From Streptomyces sp. LUP47B (GTDB lineage: Bacteria; Actinomycetota; Actinomycetes; Streptomycetales; Streptomycetaceae), in the NCBI RefSeq assembly GCF_001746295.1, contig NZ_MJAH01000002.1:259485-323484 (forward strand): 64,000 nt of DNA. The letters run 5' to 3'. Positions 52,501 to 60,326 of this stretch are shown here, one piece after another. The first letter of the stretch is position 1. Every line of letters starts with the position of its first letter. The notes under the pieces were generated by a model. That model was not told the origin of the DNA. It did no database searches and was given only the letters and a program-made list of their open reading frames with translations. A program made the translations under genes and the position numbers.

Positions 52501-53787
52501 CGGCCACATCAGCCCGGGCAGGACGAGGACCGCCGCGATCAGCGGGGCGTACCGGCGTCCTCTCATCTCACGCGCGCCGCGCGGTTCGGTCGCCACGCCC
52601 ACCAGATGGGCGAGTCCCAGCACCAGCGCGAGCGCCAGCCCCGGCTGGAACTTGTAGATGTTGCGGAAGGGCGCGAGGCCGCCGTTCAGCCAGTCCTGCA
52701 CGAGCCCGTGGAAGGGTGCGCCGAACGCGCCGCCGTATCCCGCGAGCAGCACCAGGACGGCCGTCAGCACGGTCAGCACCAGCCACCGGCGCTCCGGCAT
52801 GTCCCGCCGCGCCAGGCCCGCGAGTCCGAGGCCGGCCGCGAGCGCCGAGCAGAGGATCACGACCACCGAGGAGGCCACGGTCCAGCCGGCCGGCAGCCAC
52901 GCCTCCCCGAGGTGCAGATAGGCGACCCAGTTCCCGGCCCCGCGCAGGGACTCCGTCGCCGACATCGTCTCGGTCGTGGTCCGCGCGCTCTCGACGTACG
53001 GCAGGAAGTTCTCGCCGTAGAGGCCGAGCAGCAGCAGGGGGATCACCCACCAGGCCGTCGCCAGGATCACGCCCGGTACCCACCAGGCGATCAGTTTTCG
53101 CTGCCGGGGCCCGGGTGGCCGGGAGAGGAGATACAGGCCGACGGGCAGCAGACAGGCCAGCGTGGAGGCCGCGTTCACCCCGCCCATGAACGGGATGATC
53201 AGCGCCGAGCGCAGGGCGGCGATCCGGGCGCTGTAGCGCTCGTTCGTCAGCGGCAGCAGCACCCACGGCAGGAAGGCGCCGGGCAGCGCGGCGGCGGAGG
53301 TCGAGCCGATGACGATGGTGAAGGTCGGCCACAGCGCGTACGCGACGGCGGCGAGCAGCCTTCCCGGCCCGTTGCCGATGCGCAGCCGCTCGGCCAGCCT
53401 GAGCGCGCCCCAGAAGGCGACCGACACGATCAGCGACAGCCACAGCCGCTCCACCAGCCACACCGGCAGTTGGAGGGCGTGGCCCAGCCAGTAGAACGGC
53501 AGCATCGGCCACAGATAGCCGACGTACTGGTCCTGGATGCCGCCGAAGGAGCCCTGGTCGTGCCACAACTGCCCGAGGTCGGCGAGGAAGCGCCCCGGGT
53601 CCGTGGTGACGCCCAGCTTGGTGTCGAAGGTCTGCCGGCCCGGGTGCGCCACGAGGAACAGCACGAAGACCACGGCCCAGAACCCCAGCAGCCAGCGCCG
53701 CGACCGCGGGCCCTCCGGGGGGCCCGACATGCTCGCGGTGGTGGGGACGGCTGCCGGAGGAGGGGCCTGGACCGTGGACGTCGTCAT
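49594..53787 (-). CDS. AftD-like alpha-(1->3)-arabinofuranosyltransferase
   Basis: 1397 residues from ATG 53787. The N-terminal third is a GT-C membrane domain with about 10 helices (AVVFVLFLVAHPGRQTFDTK). The loop Asp in TFDTKLG/TTDPGRFL matches the GT-C acidic site. A long extracytoplasmic region with carbohydrate-binding, beta-sandwich character follows, and two or three helices close the protein. This is the architecture of mycobacterial AftD (DUF3367 family), which uses decaprenyl-phosphoarabinose. Streptomyces lack mycolyl-arabinogalactan, so the glycan is unknown. Confidence 0.88.
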   Translation of the reverse strand: MTTSTVQAPPPAAVPTTASMSGPPEGPRSRRWLLGFWAVVFVLFLVAHPGRQTFDTKLGVTTDPGRFLADLGQLWHDQGSFGGIQDQYVGYLWPMLPFYWLGHALQLPVWLVERLWLSLIVSVAFWGALRLAERLRIGNGPGRLLAAVAYALWPTFTIVIGSTSAAALPGAFLPWVLLPLTNERYSARIAALRSALIIPFMGGVNAASTLACLLPVGLYLLSRPPGPRQRKLIAWWVPGVILATAWWVIPLLLLGLYGENFLPYVESARTTTETMSATESLRGAGNWVAYLHLGEAWLPAGWTVASSVVVILCSALAAGLGLAGLARRDMPERRWLVLTVLTAVLVLLAGYGGAFGAPFHGLVQDWLNGGLAPFRNIYKFQPGLALALVLGLAHLVGVATEPRGAREMRGRRYAPLIAAVLVLPGLMWPYLNGTILNPGSFQQLPKYWQSTSDWLEKYSPDSRALVVPATAHGIYTWGSPIDQPLDVLAESRWAQRDYIPFGTPGNRRTTDAVEQALLTGGEIPGLADYLSRAGVYYVVVRNDLDPDQIGTVSSSVVKRALEQSGYERVTGLGPLMTGGKIANDTPLQIEGLYPRQRAVEIYRPASEDVPRPGQAGLLPVADTVQVSGGPESLLPLATELRGRATVLTGDNHPGLGTPPLQVVGDGLRRADTRFGLVNANTSYTYTDDERNASGAAQDAGEKPHQILPTTGLSHQTVAELRGARTVTASSYGNWLFHLPQFDPVNAFDGNPDTAWAEGVAGSPDGQWLRIGFSDPAYDMPSSFKVTPLPQDSVRSAATKVRVETENGSRTSFLRADGSTQSVKAPPGTTGWMKLTIVDSVARRTGLAGAGFSEIDLPGVQVTRLLRLPADADSSDAPAEIVSLHRVPDPAGISPTGTEAGLHRRFDTAASGTYSVKASAVPVSGEELDKLLYEVAPDQRNRITATADSTAALGTGLSARNLTDGDLTTAWIAGDRPTVHLSWNGKQPIGEVVLAPAGGLSARPTEVDITSPDGATVAGVDENGAVRFPSITTDRLDITITKTAPLTLHNPVADEDLQLPVGLTEAYIPALDQYRTPQPKATRKFSLPCGKGPVLAVDGKLYQTGVSGRIRDLTDRRELTVTLCQSGRSDAELSLASGEHVVEGGDAGPLALTGVTLTRGTVAEPTALARELRIRDWLGDKREVTVGSGAASYLTTYENYNDGWKATLNGKSLSPLRLDGWQQGWRVPAGAGGTVKLSYEPATTYDGALIGSGVALAALVGLILWRRRSPNPDEPQRVPPAPGVWLGVVALTVVGVVIAGWFALLVPALALLASRRHGLLVPIAFVALAGAGIAAAVGAGEPVGAADGAFGHVAQLLALIGLFAALVSVRERETPPESEAPTQQLPPVEVSKGRTEPT

Positions 53788-54524
53788 GGTGGACACCGCC
53801 GGAGGATGAGGAGGAGGTTCCAGGTGGCCACCTCGCGGATCCCGGGAGCCCGGACGACGGTCTCCGCGAGGAAGGGCCAGTAGCGGGAGCGCGCCGAGAC
53901 GACCGTGACGTCGTCCCGGGCACGCACCTGCCGCAGGGTCGGGCCGATGTGCACGGCGAACAGGTTCTCGCCGAGGGTGTGTTTCGCGGCCTTTCCGGTA
54001 CGGCGCCGATAGCGGGCACGGGCCCGTTCGGCGCCCAGGTAGTGCCAGGGCGCCCACTCGTGACCGCCCCACGGGGACAGCCAGTTGGTGAACGACACGT
54101 AGATCAGCCCACCGGGCCGGGTGACCCGTACGAGCTCACTGAGGAAGGTCTCCGGGTCGGCCACGTGCTCCAGCACGTTGGAGGAGAAGGTGACGTCGGC
54201 GGCCGCGTCCCGCAGGGGGAGCAGATAGCCGTCGGCGATCACGGTGGAGTCGGGTGGCTTCGCTCCCAGTTCGGTCGGATCGGGCTCGAAGAGGAACGCG
54301 TCGGCACCGCGTCTGCGGAACTCCTCGGTGAAGTACCCGCTGCCGCCGCCGACGTCCACGACGGTACGGCCGGCGACGGGACCGTCGTAGGCCTCGACCT
54401 GGTCCACGGCGTCGCGGGCGAGCAGCGCGTAGCAGGACTCGGGGTCGTCCTGCTCATGGAGGAAGGCCCGGAAGAGAGTGAGGGAACGCCGAAGGGAGGG
54501 GTCCTTCGCCCGAGGCCGTGTCAC
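53784..54524 (-). CDS. Class I SAM methyltransferase
   Basis: 246 residues from GTG 54524, overlapping the glycosyltransferase stop (GTGA). Motif I TVVDVGGGSGYFTEEFRRRG, acidic FLFEPDP, and SSNVLEHVADPETFLSELVRVTRPGG are canonical. It lies between a GT4 and an AftD-like enzyme with overlaps at both ends, so a polysaccharide or lipid-linked sugar is the likely acceptor. Confidence 0.88.
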   Translation of the reverse strand: MTRPRAKDPSLRRSLTLFRAFLHEQDDPESCYALLARDAVDQVEAYDGPVAGRTVVDVGGGSGYFTEEFRRRGADAFLFEPDPTELGAKPPDSTVIADGYLLPLRDAAADVTFSSNVLEHVADPETFLSELVRVTRPGGLIYVSFTNWLSPWGGHEWAPWHYLGAERARARYRRRTGKAAKHTLGENLFAVHIGPTLRQVRARDDVTVVSARSRYWPFLAETVVRAPGIREVATWNLLLILRRCPP

Positions 54525-55702
54525 GGTCCCCAGCCCCTCACCGCCTCGGAGGCAACCGCGCGAAACTGTCTGACGGTCCGATGCCAACGGAATCGGGCAG
54601 CCCGATCGCGAGCAGCCTTGCCCATCAACTCCCGCTGATGGGACGACAGAGCCAACGTGCACCACGCGGCGGCGAACGAGGACTCGCCCCGCGCGAGCAC
54701 CCCCGTCTCCCCGTCCACGACTGAGTCCCGCAGTCCGGGCACGTCGAAGGCGATGGTCGGTGTCTCCCGGGTCGCGGCCTCGGTGACGACCAGCCCCCAG
54801 CCCTCCACGGCCGAGGGATGGAGCAGCAGCCACGCCTCGCACAGCAGCCGGTGCTTCTCGGCCTCGGAGACATGCCCGGTGAACTCCACGCCGGGACCGG
54901 CGAGTTGCTCCAGCTGGGACCGCTCGGGGCCGTCTCCGACGATCACCAGCCGACCACCGGTCACCGGCCGGACCCGCTCCCAGAGCCTCAGCAGCAGATC
55001 GATCCGCTTGTACTCGACCAGCCGGCCCACGGCCACGAAGAGTGGTTCGGGCGAGCGGCGGACGAGGGGCTCCGGCTCCTCGACGCCGTTGTGCACGACG
55101 CGGATACGGTCCCGCTCTACTCCGATCGCCCGCAGGGCGTGGGCCGTCGACGGGGACACGGCGACCAGCAGGCTCCGGTGTCTGGCCGCCGCACCGGCCA
55201 GGGCCCAGTGTTCGAGTCTTCGGCCGATCCGGGCGGCCGGCGCCAGGGGCCCGCCGAACCGCATCTTCCACAGGTCGGTGTGCACATGGTTGACCAGACA
55301 CAGGGTGGGTCCGTGGTGCCACAGGGGCGCGAGGTACGGCATGCCGTTGCACACCTCGACCAGCAGGTCGGTCTCGCCGACCTGGCGGGCGAAGGCCGTA
55401 CGGGCGCGCAGGTAGTGGCCGAACTCGCCGCCCGCCGACACGACGCGGTAGTCCCGGTAGGAGGCCGGGCCGCCGCACAGGAGGGTCACCTGGTGGCCGA
55501 GCCGGGTCAGTCCGTCGGCGAGGCGGTCGACCAGCAGCTCCGAGCCGCCGGCCGCGGGATTGTCCAGGTCACGATGGGCGAGAAAAACGATTCGGCGCGG
55601 AGGTGGGGGGAGCGCCGAGGAGTGGTGCGGGCTGTGCGATGAGGGTTGCCGCTGCGACGCCTGGGGAGGCGTGTGCAGCGGATGGGGCACGTGCTGGGGC
55701 AT
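54521..55702 (-). CDS. GT4 family glycosyltransferase
   Basis: 393 residues, GT-B fold. The acceptor half starts after a His/Pro-rich head (IVFLAHRDLDNPAAGGSELL). The donor half has VGRLVEYKRIDLLLRLWERV and the E-x7-E motif EGWGLVVTEAAT of GT4 retaining transferases. It is cytoplasmic and probably adds a hexose to a lipid carrier. It is the first gene of the overlapping block down to 44966. Start ATG 55702 has TTGGAGC upstream. Confidence 0.9.
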   Translation of the reverse strand: MPQHVPHPLHTPPQASQRQPSSHSPHHSSALPPPPRRIVFLAHRDLDNPAAGGSELLVDRLADGLTRLGHQVTLLCGGPASYRDYRVVSAGGEFGHYLRARTAFARQVGETDLLVEVCNGMPYLAPLWHHGPTLCLVNHVHTDLWKMRFGGPLAPAARIGRRLEHWALAGAAARHRSLLVAVSPSTAHALRAIGVERDRIRVVHNGVEEPEPLVRRSPEPLFVAVGRLVEYKRIDLLLRLWERVRPVTGGRLVIVGDGPERSQLEQLAGPGVEFTGHVSEAEKHRLLCEAWLLLHPSAVEGWGLVVTEAATRETPTIAFDVPGLRDSVVDGETGVLARGESSFAAAWCTLALSSHQRELMGKAARDRAARFRWHRTVRQFRAVASEAVRGWGP

Positions 55703-55895
55703 GGGTGCTCCAACTCGTCTCAGGGTGCGGAACTCAGCAGTGTCTTTCCGGCTGGTTGTGGGGGGACTGAGCGCTTCTCAGGGGGAGGATGTGGACGGGC
55801 TGTGTTCAGGTGGGGTGGCACAGTTTTCGCCCACCGGTACGCCGTGGCTACTCACCCACGTGACAATTTCCGGGCTTATTAGAGCTGACGTCCAG

Positions 55896-56885
55896 TCACA
55901 TCGTGAGGACGGGCTCGGGCGTATCCCTCATATCGGTGGACTCGGGGCGTCTGCGTCCCCGTACCACCAAAACGCCCCCCACGGCAGCCAGTACGAATCC
56001 AGCCACAGCCGCCCCGATCGGCAACGTCTCGCCCACCGCGCGCAGTTGGCCGCTGTCCCGCTTGGCCAGCCGCACCGCGTCCTTCTGGGTCGCGGTGGTG
56101 AACGCGATCTTCGGGCTGTCCAGTAGGACCACGGCGTCCTTCTTCGCGCCGGGAGCGCGCAGGGTGCGCTTCGGGCCCACCTGTGCGTAGACCACCCGGC
56201 CGGTGCGCTGGTCGACGACCAGCTCGATGCCGTGGTTGGAGTACCACTCCTCGGCCAGCACCTGCGGCCGGCCGGGCTGGTCCACGATCGTGCCCGGCAC
56301 CAGCCGTGTCCCGACCTTCGCCGGGGCGACCGTGCCGGTGAACCGGTAACCCGTGTACCCCTGAACCTTCTTCGTACCCTGGTAACGCAAAGTCACCGTC
56401 GAGCCCAGGGAGTTGTCCCACCACTGGTAGGAGCGTCGCTGCACGTCGAAGGGGAACTTCAGATAGGCCTCGCCCTCGATGTACGGCTTCTCGCCGCAGC
56501 AGTGCACCGGCTTGGTGGTCTTGCGGTCCATGACCCAGCGGTGCGGGACGAACTCCAGGGCGTCGTGCGGGTCGGCGGCCGGCAGCGACTTGTCGGTGTC
56601 GACGGTGGTGGTGACGTCCCACACCGCGGCTCCGTCGCTGCGCTCACTGTCCTCGACGTCGCCGCGCACCCGCTGGGTGACGGTGATCCGCTGGTCGCGG
56701 ACGGTCTTCACCTGCTCGGTGTCGAAGACGCTGCCCGTGCCGCGGTAGACGGCGGTCTGGTCGATGTTGATCGGATTCAGGGCGGCCCGTGGAGTCACGT
56801 ACCAGGCGAGCAGTGGCGCCAGTACCAGCAGAAACGTGCCGAGTCCCAGCAGGATCAGGGAGATTGGAGAGGCTGTACGGCGCAT
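55896..56885 (-). CDS. DUF3068 (PorA-like) membrane-anchored protein
   Basis: 329 residues. An N-terminal membrane helix (ISLILLGLGTFLLVLAPLLAW) and a C-terminal one (AAVAGFVLAAVGGVLVV) enclose a large extracytoplasmic beta-rich domain (VFDTEQVKTVRDQRITVTQR, PFDVQRRSYQWWDN, GYTGYRFTG). DUF3068 genes are widespread in actinobacteria beside envelope-glycan genes; the function is not known. It has its own consensus promoter at 56941-56969. Between it and the GT4 gene are about 190 bases with no gene. Confidence 0.88.
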   Translation of the reverse strand: MRRTASPISLILLGLGTFLLVLAPLLAWYVTPRAALNPINIDQTAVYRGTGSVFDTEQVKTVRDQRITVTQRVRGDVEDSERSDGAAVWDVTTTVDTDKSLPAADPHDALEFVPHRWVMDRKTTKPVHCCGEKPYIEGEAYLKFPFDVQRRSYQWWDNSLGSTVTLRYQGTKKVQGYTGYRFTGTVAPAKVGTRLVPGTIVDQPGRPQVLAEEWYSNHGIELVVDQRTGRVVYAQVGPKRTLRAPGAKKDAVVLLDSPKIAFTTATQKDAVRLAKRDSGQLRAVGETLPIGAAVAGFVLAAVGGVLVVRGRRRPESTDMRDTPEPVLTM

Positions 56886-56940
56886 CCGGACACTCCAGTG
56901 GCGTGAGTTGACGGAGTTCGGGCCGCTCTATGGGCCGGAG

Positions 56941-56969
56941 ACCGTAGGCGTCTTGGCGCGGGGTGTCAA
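56941..56969 (-). promoter_or_regulatory. Consensus promoter of the DUF3068 gene
   Basis: On the minus strand TTGACA (56969-56964), a 17-nt spacer, and TACGGT (56946-56941) match the vegetative sigma consensus well, giving a leader of about 50 nt before ATG 56885. TGTCAA-N4-TTGAC-N5-GTCAA repeats next to the -35 (to 56991) may be an operator. Confidence 0.65.
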
Positions 56970-57088
56970 TGTCTTGACGGATTGTCAATGTGCTGTCGAC
57001 ACTGGGGCTTCAGGCAGGGTGGGTACCGGACGGGTTCCGGGTGGGGACGTACGCCGGATCGAGCCGCTCGAGAGAGGCTGCCCCTGCG

Positions 57089-57241
57089 ATGTCCAGACTG
57101 CTCGCCGCCGCACTGACCGTCGTGGTCTCCGCTTTGCTCGCCGTCGGTGCCGCGCTCGGCATCGTCGCGCTCTTGGAGGCGACACCCGAGCAGCCCAACA
57201 CCCCCTTGATCACCTACGAGCAGACGGACCAGGGGAGTTGA
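57089..57241 (+). CDS. Small membrane protein, DUF2613-like
   Basis: 50 residues from ATG 57089. One long hydrophobic helix (LLAAALTVVVSALLAVGAAL) is followed by a short polar tail with TPEQPNTPLITYE. Its length and Gly/Ala-Val pattern fit small actinobacterial DUF2613-type proteins. It is probably co-transcribed with the PucR-type gene 3 nt downstream. Function is unknown. Confidence 0.75.
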   Translation: MSRLLAAALTVVVSALLAVGAALGIVALLEATPEQPNTPLITYEQTDQGS

Positions 57242-57244
57242 CCC

Positions 57245-58468
57245 GTGGCCGCCCGCCCGGCAACCGTGCACACCCGCTCGGCCTGGCACGACGTCCCCCG
57301 CCTCCAGGTCCGCCGTTTCGCGGCCATCGCCATGGCCGAGGCGCCGGCCCTCGCGGAGGAGATCCTGCGCGAGATCCGCCGCGAGTACCCGCATCTGCCG
57401 GTGGTGCTCGACGAGTCCGGCGAACCGATGGCGCTGGTCGGCATCCGCCGCGCGATCGAGGTCTTCGTCCAGCACCTGGAAACGGCGGAGGGCCGTCCCA
57501 CGGTCCCCCCTGGCGTCTTCCAGGAGTTCGGCCGCGGTGAGGGCCTGAACGGCCGCAGCCTCGACTCCCTCCAGGCGATCTACCGCATGGGCGTACGTCT
57601 GGCCTGGCGCCGGTTCGCCGACATCGGCCAGCGCGTGGAGATCCCGCCGCCGGCGATGTACGAGCTGGTGGACGCGGGCTACGAGTACCTGGACGGACTG
57701 GTCGACCAGTCGGTCCGGGGCTACGCGGAGGCGGCGGCCCGCCAGGCGGGCGAGCGCCTGCGCCTGCAGCGCCGCCTGATGGAGTTACTCCTGGCCGAAC
57801 GCCACCGGGGCGATCCGGCGGACGCGCTGACGGAACGCGCGGCCCGCATCGGCTGGCCCCTGCCGAAGAAGGTGGCGGTCGGCGTCCTGCTCCGTCCGGC
57901 CCGTGAGGCGGTGCCCCCCGCGGTGGGCCAGGGCGTCCTCCTGGACATGGACTACGAACAGCCCCGCATGGTCGTCCCGGAACCGGGCGCGGCGGGCCGC
58001 CCCGAGCTCCTGCACCGGGCCCTGACCGGCTGGGCCGGCGCGATAGGACCCCCGGTCCCGCTCGCCGGCGCGGCGAAGTCGCTGCGCTGGGCCGAGGCCG
58101 CCGTACGCCTGATGGAACGCGACCTGCTCCCCGCCGGGGACGTCCTGTACTGCACCGAACACACCGAGGCCCTGGTCCTGCTCCAGCCGGAGGAACTGAT
58201 CGACGACCTGGCCCTGCGCTGCCTGGCCCCCCTCCGGCACTGCGGCCCCACCCACGGCCGCCGCCTCGCGGAAACCCTGCTCGCCTGGCTGGAGACAAGG
58301 GGCGGAGCCCCGGAAGTGGCGGCCCGCCTCGGCGTCCACCCGCAGACCGTCCGCTACCGCCTCCGCCAGATCCGGGAACTGTGGGGCGACGAGATCGACG
58401 ACCCGGACCGGCGGTTCGAGCTGGAGCTGGTGCTGCGGGCCCGGCGGTTGCGGGGAGAGCTGGCGTGA
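57245..58468 (+). CDS. PucR/CdaR-family transcriptional regulator
   Basis: 407 residues from GTG 57245, with GGGGAG upstream. The N-terminal RsbT-like region (MAEAPALAEEILREIRREYPHL) is followed by a middle GGDEF-like segment. The C-terminal PucR helix-turn-helix (LLAWLETRGGAPEVAARLGVHPQTVRYRLRQI) is diagnostic. Codon 181 is TTA, which would tie translation to bldA. Its targets are unknown. Confidence 0.9.
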   Translation: MAARPATVHTRSAWHDVPRLQVRRFAAIAMAEAPALAEEILREIRREYPHLPVVLDESGEPMALVGIRRAIEVFVQHLETAEGRPTVPPGVFQEFGRGEGLNGRSLDSLQAIYRMGVRLAWRRFADIGQRVEIPPPAMYELVDAGYEYLDGLVDQSVRGYAEAAARQAGERLRLQRRLMELLLAERHRGDPADALTERAARIGWPLPKKVAVGVLLRPAREAVPPAVGQGVLLDMDYEQPRMVVPEPGAAGRPELLHRALTGWAGAIGPPVPLAGAAKSLRWAEAAVRLMERDLLPAGDVLYCTEHTEALVLLQPEELIDDLALRCLAPLRHCGPTHGRRLAETLLAWLETRGGAPEVAARLGVHPQTVRYRLRQIRELWGDEIDDPDRRFELELVLRARRLRGELA

Positions 58469-58507
58469 CCGGCGGCCGTCCCGGCCAACCGTGAGGCCAC
58501 CACGCAA

Positions 58508-58523
58508 TGTGACGTGTCGCACA
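58508..58523. promoter_or_regulatory. Crp-like site
   Basis: TGTGACGTGTCGCACA matches the Crp consensus (TGTGA-N6-TCACA) at nine of ten arm positions. It lies between the PucR and IclR genes, about 185 bp before the IclR start. Confidence 0.45.
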
Positions 58524-58654
58524 CGAACACCCGGGAACGGGCAGCTCGCACCCCTGCCCTTCCTGCGGAAACGCGCCCGATGGCGACTTCGTCACCCGCA
58601 TGACCATTGCCCGAGGAAACAGCCTGTCGCTAGCCTGTGTTCGTCATGCCGATC

Positions 58655-58681
58655 GTCTGTTGAAATTTCGAACGCAGACGC
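58655..58681. promoter_or_regulatory. IclR-type operator
   Basis: Outer arms CGTCTG/CAGACG enclose TTGAAATTTCGAAC, an A/T-rich dyad of the kind bound by IclR proteins. It ends 26 nt before the IclR start, so autoregulation is likely. Related GTTCGAA and TCGAAC elements precede the sugar-binding gene at the right edge. Confidence 0.55.
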
Positions 58682-58707
58682 CTTAGACGCAAAGGGAGGG
58701 ACCGGTT

Positions 58708-59481
58708 GTGGGACGCCTCGTACCTGCCGTGACCCGGGCTCTCGATATTCTCGAGCTCTTCCTCGACGGAGACGGGACGCTCTCCGCCCCCGACATCGTG
58801 CGCAGGCTCCAGCTGCCGCGCACCACCGTGCACGAGCTGGTGACCACTCTCGCCGCCCGGTCGTACATCGTCCAGGTCCCGGGCCAGCCGGGACGCTACC
58901 GGCTCGGCGTGCGGCCCTATCAGCTCGGCAGCCGGTACGCCGAGCAGCTCGACCTCGCCGCCGAGGGCCAGCAGGTCGCCCGGTCCGTCGCCGAGACCTG
59001 CGACGAGACCGTACACGTGGCGATCCTCGAGGGCACCGACGTCATCTACATCGCCAAGGTCGACTCGACGCACGCGGTGCGTATGGTGTCGGCCGCCGGC
59101 CGGCGCCTGCCCGCCCACTGCACCTCCGTCGGCAAGATGCTCCTCGCCTCCCTCCCGGAGCCGCAGCTCGCCTCCCGTATCCCGGAGGGCGCCCCGCTCA
59201 CCGGTATGACGCCCAACAGCATCACCGACCCCGCCGCCCTGCGCGAGGCCCTCGACGAGATCCGCCGGCGCGGGGTCGCCGTCGAGAACCGTGAGTCCAA
59301 CCCGGACGTGTCCTGCGTGGCCGCCCCGGTCCGCGACCGCACCGGGCAGGTCGTCGCCGCGCTCTCCATCTCCGTGCCGATGATCCGCTGGAGCGACGAC
59401 CGCCGCGGCGAGCTGGAGCAGCTCGCCGCCAAGGGCGCCGCCGAGCTGTCCGAGCGCCTCGGCTACCGGAGCGTGGGATGA
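58708..59481 (+). CDS. IclR family transcriptional regulator
   Basis: 257 residues from GTG 58708 (AAAGGGAGG upstream). The N-terminal winged helix (ALDILELFLDGDGTLSAPDI, LQLPRTTVHELVTTL) is followed by the IclR effector domain (TVHVAILEGTDVIYIAKVDS, LPAHCTSVGKMLLA). The stop overlaps the start of the lactonase gene (ATGA). It probably controls that gene and perhaps the transporter at the right edge, in response to a sugar acid. Confidence 0.92.
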   Translation: MGRLVPAVTRALDILELFLDGDGTLSAPDIVRRLQLPRTTVHELVTTLAARSYIVQVPGQPGRYRLGVRPYQLGSRYAEQLDLAAEGQQVARSVAETCDETVHVAILEGTDVIYIAKVDSTHAVRMVSAAGRRLPAHCTSVGKMLLASLPEPQLASRIPEGAPLTGMTPNSITDPAALREALDEIRRRGVAVENRESNPDVSCVAAPVRDRTGQVVAALSISVPMIRWSDDRRGELEQLAAKGAAELSERLGYRSVG

Positions 59482-60326
59482 CCCGCTTCACGAAGTACGA
59501 CGTCGCCGTACGCGCCGAGGCCACCCTCGGCGAGGGGCCCACGTGGGACGGCGAGCGGCTGCTGTGGATCGACATCCTCGGCGCCCGGCTCCACACCTAC
59601 GACCCCGTCTCCGGCCACCGCACGGTCCGCGTCCTGGACCAGCACATCGGTGCCGTCAAGCCGCGCGCGGGCGGTGGACTCGTCCTCAACCTCCGGGACG
59701 GCGTGGCCCTGCTGGACCCCGACGACTCCTTCCGCTGGCTCCACCACGAGCCCGTCCCCGGCCGCCGGGCCAACGACGCCGCCGTGGCCCCCGACGGCTC
59801 TCTGTGGGCCGGCACCATGCGCTACGACGAGGCACCGGGCGGCGGCACCCTGTCCCGGATCACGGGTGACGGCACGCACCGCACCGTCCTCGACGACGTG
59901 GCCGTCAGCAACGGCACCGGGTGGAGCCCGGACGGCCGGCTCATGTACTACATCGACTCACCCACCCGCCGCGTCGACGTCCTCGACCACGAGGGCGGGC
60001 GGCTCTCCGACCGCCGGCCCTTCGTCGTGATCGAGGACGGCGCCGGCTTCCCCGACGGGCTCACGGTCGACGCCGACGGCTGCGTCTGGGTCGCCCTGTG
60101 GGACGGGGGAGCGGTCCGCCGCTACACCCCCGACGGCACCCTCGACCACGTGATCACCCTGCCGACCCCGCGGGTCACCGCGTGCGCGTTCGGCGGCCCG
60201 GACCTGACCGACCTGTACATCACGACCGCACGGGTGGGACTGGACGCCCCGCACCCCGTGGCGGGCTCACTGCTGGTGGTACCGGGGGCCGGGAAGGGCG
60301 TGGCGCAACAGCCGTTCGCGGGCTGA
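59478..60326 (+). CDS. SMP-30/gluconolactonase family hydrolase
   Basis: 282 residues, six-bladed propeller. Metal ligands are recognisable: Glu in LGEGPTWDG, Asn in GRRANDAAVAPDG, Asn in VSNGTGWSPDG and Asp in GFPDGLTVDADG. These enzymes open sugar lactones to acids. Coupling to an IclR regulator suggests part of a sugar oxidation route. Its stop directly abuts that of the convergent FAD gene. Confidence 0.92.
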   Translation: MTRFTKYDVAVRAEATLGEGPTWDGERLLWIDILGARLHTYDPVSGHRTVRVLDQHIGAVKPRAGGGLVLNLRDGVALLDPDDSFRWLHHEPVPGRRANDAAVAPDGSLWAGTMRYDEAPGGGTLSRITGDGTHRTVLDDVAVSNGTGWSPDGRLMYYIDSPTRRVDVLDHEGGRLSDRRPFVVIEDGAGFPDGLTVDADGCVWVALWDGGAVRRYTPDGTLDHVITLPTPRVTACAFGGPDLTDLYITTARVGLDAPHPVAGSLLVVPGAGKGVAQQPFAG

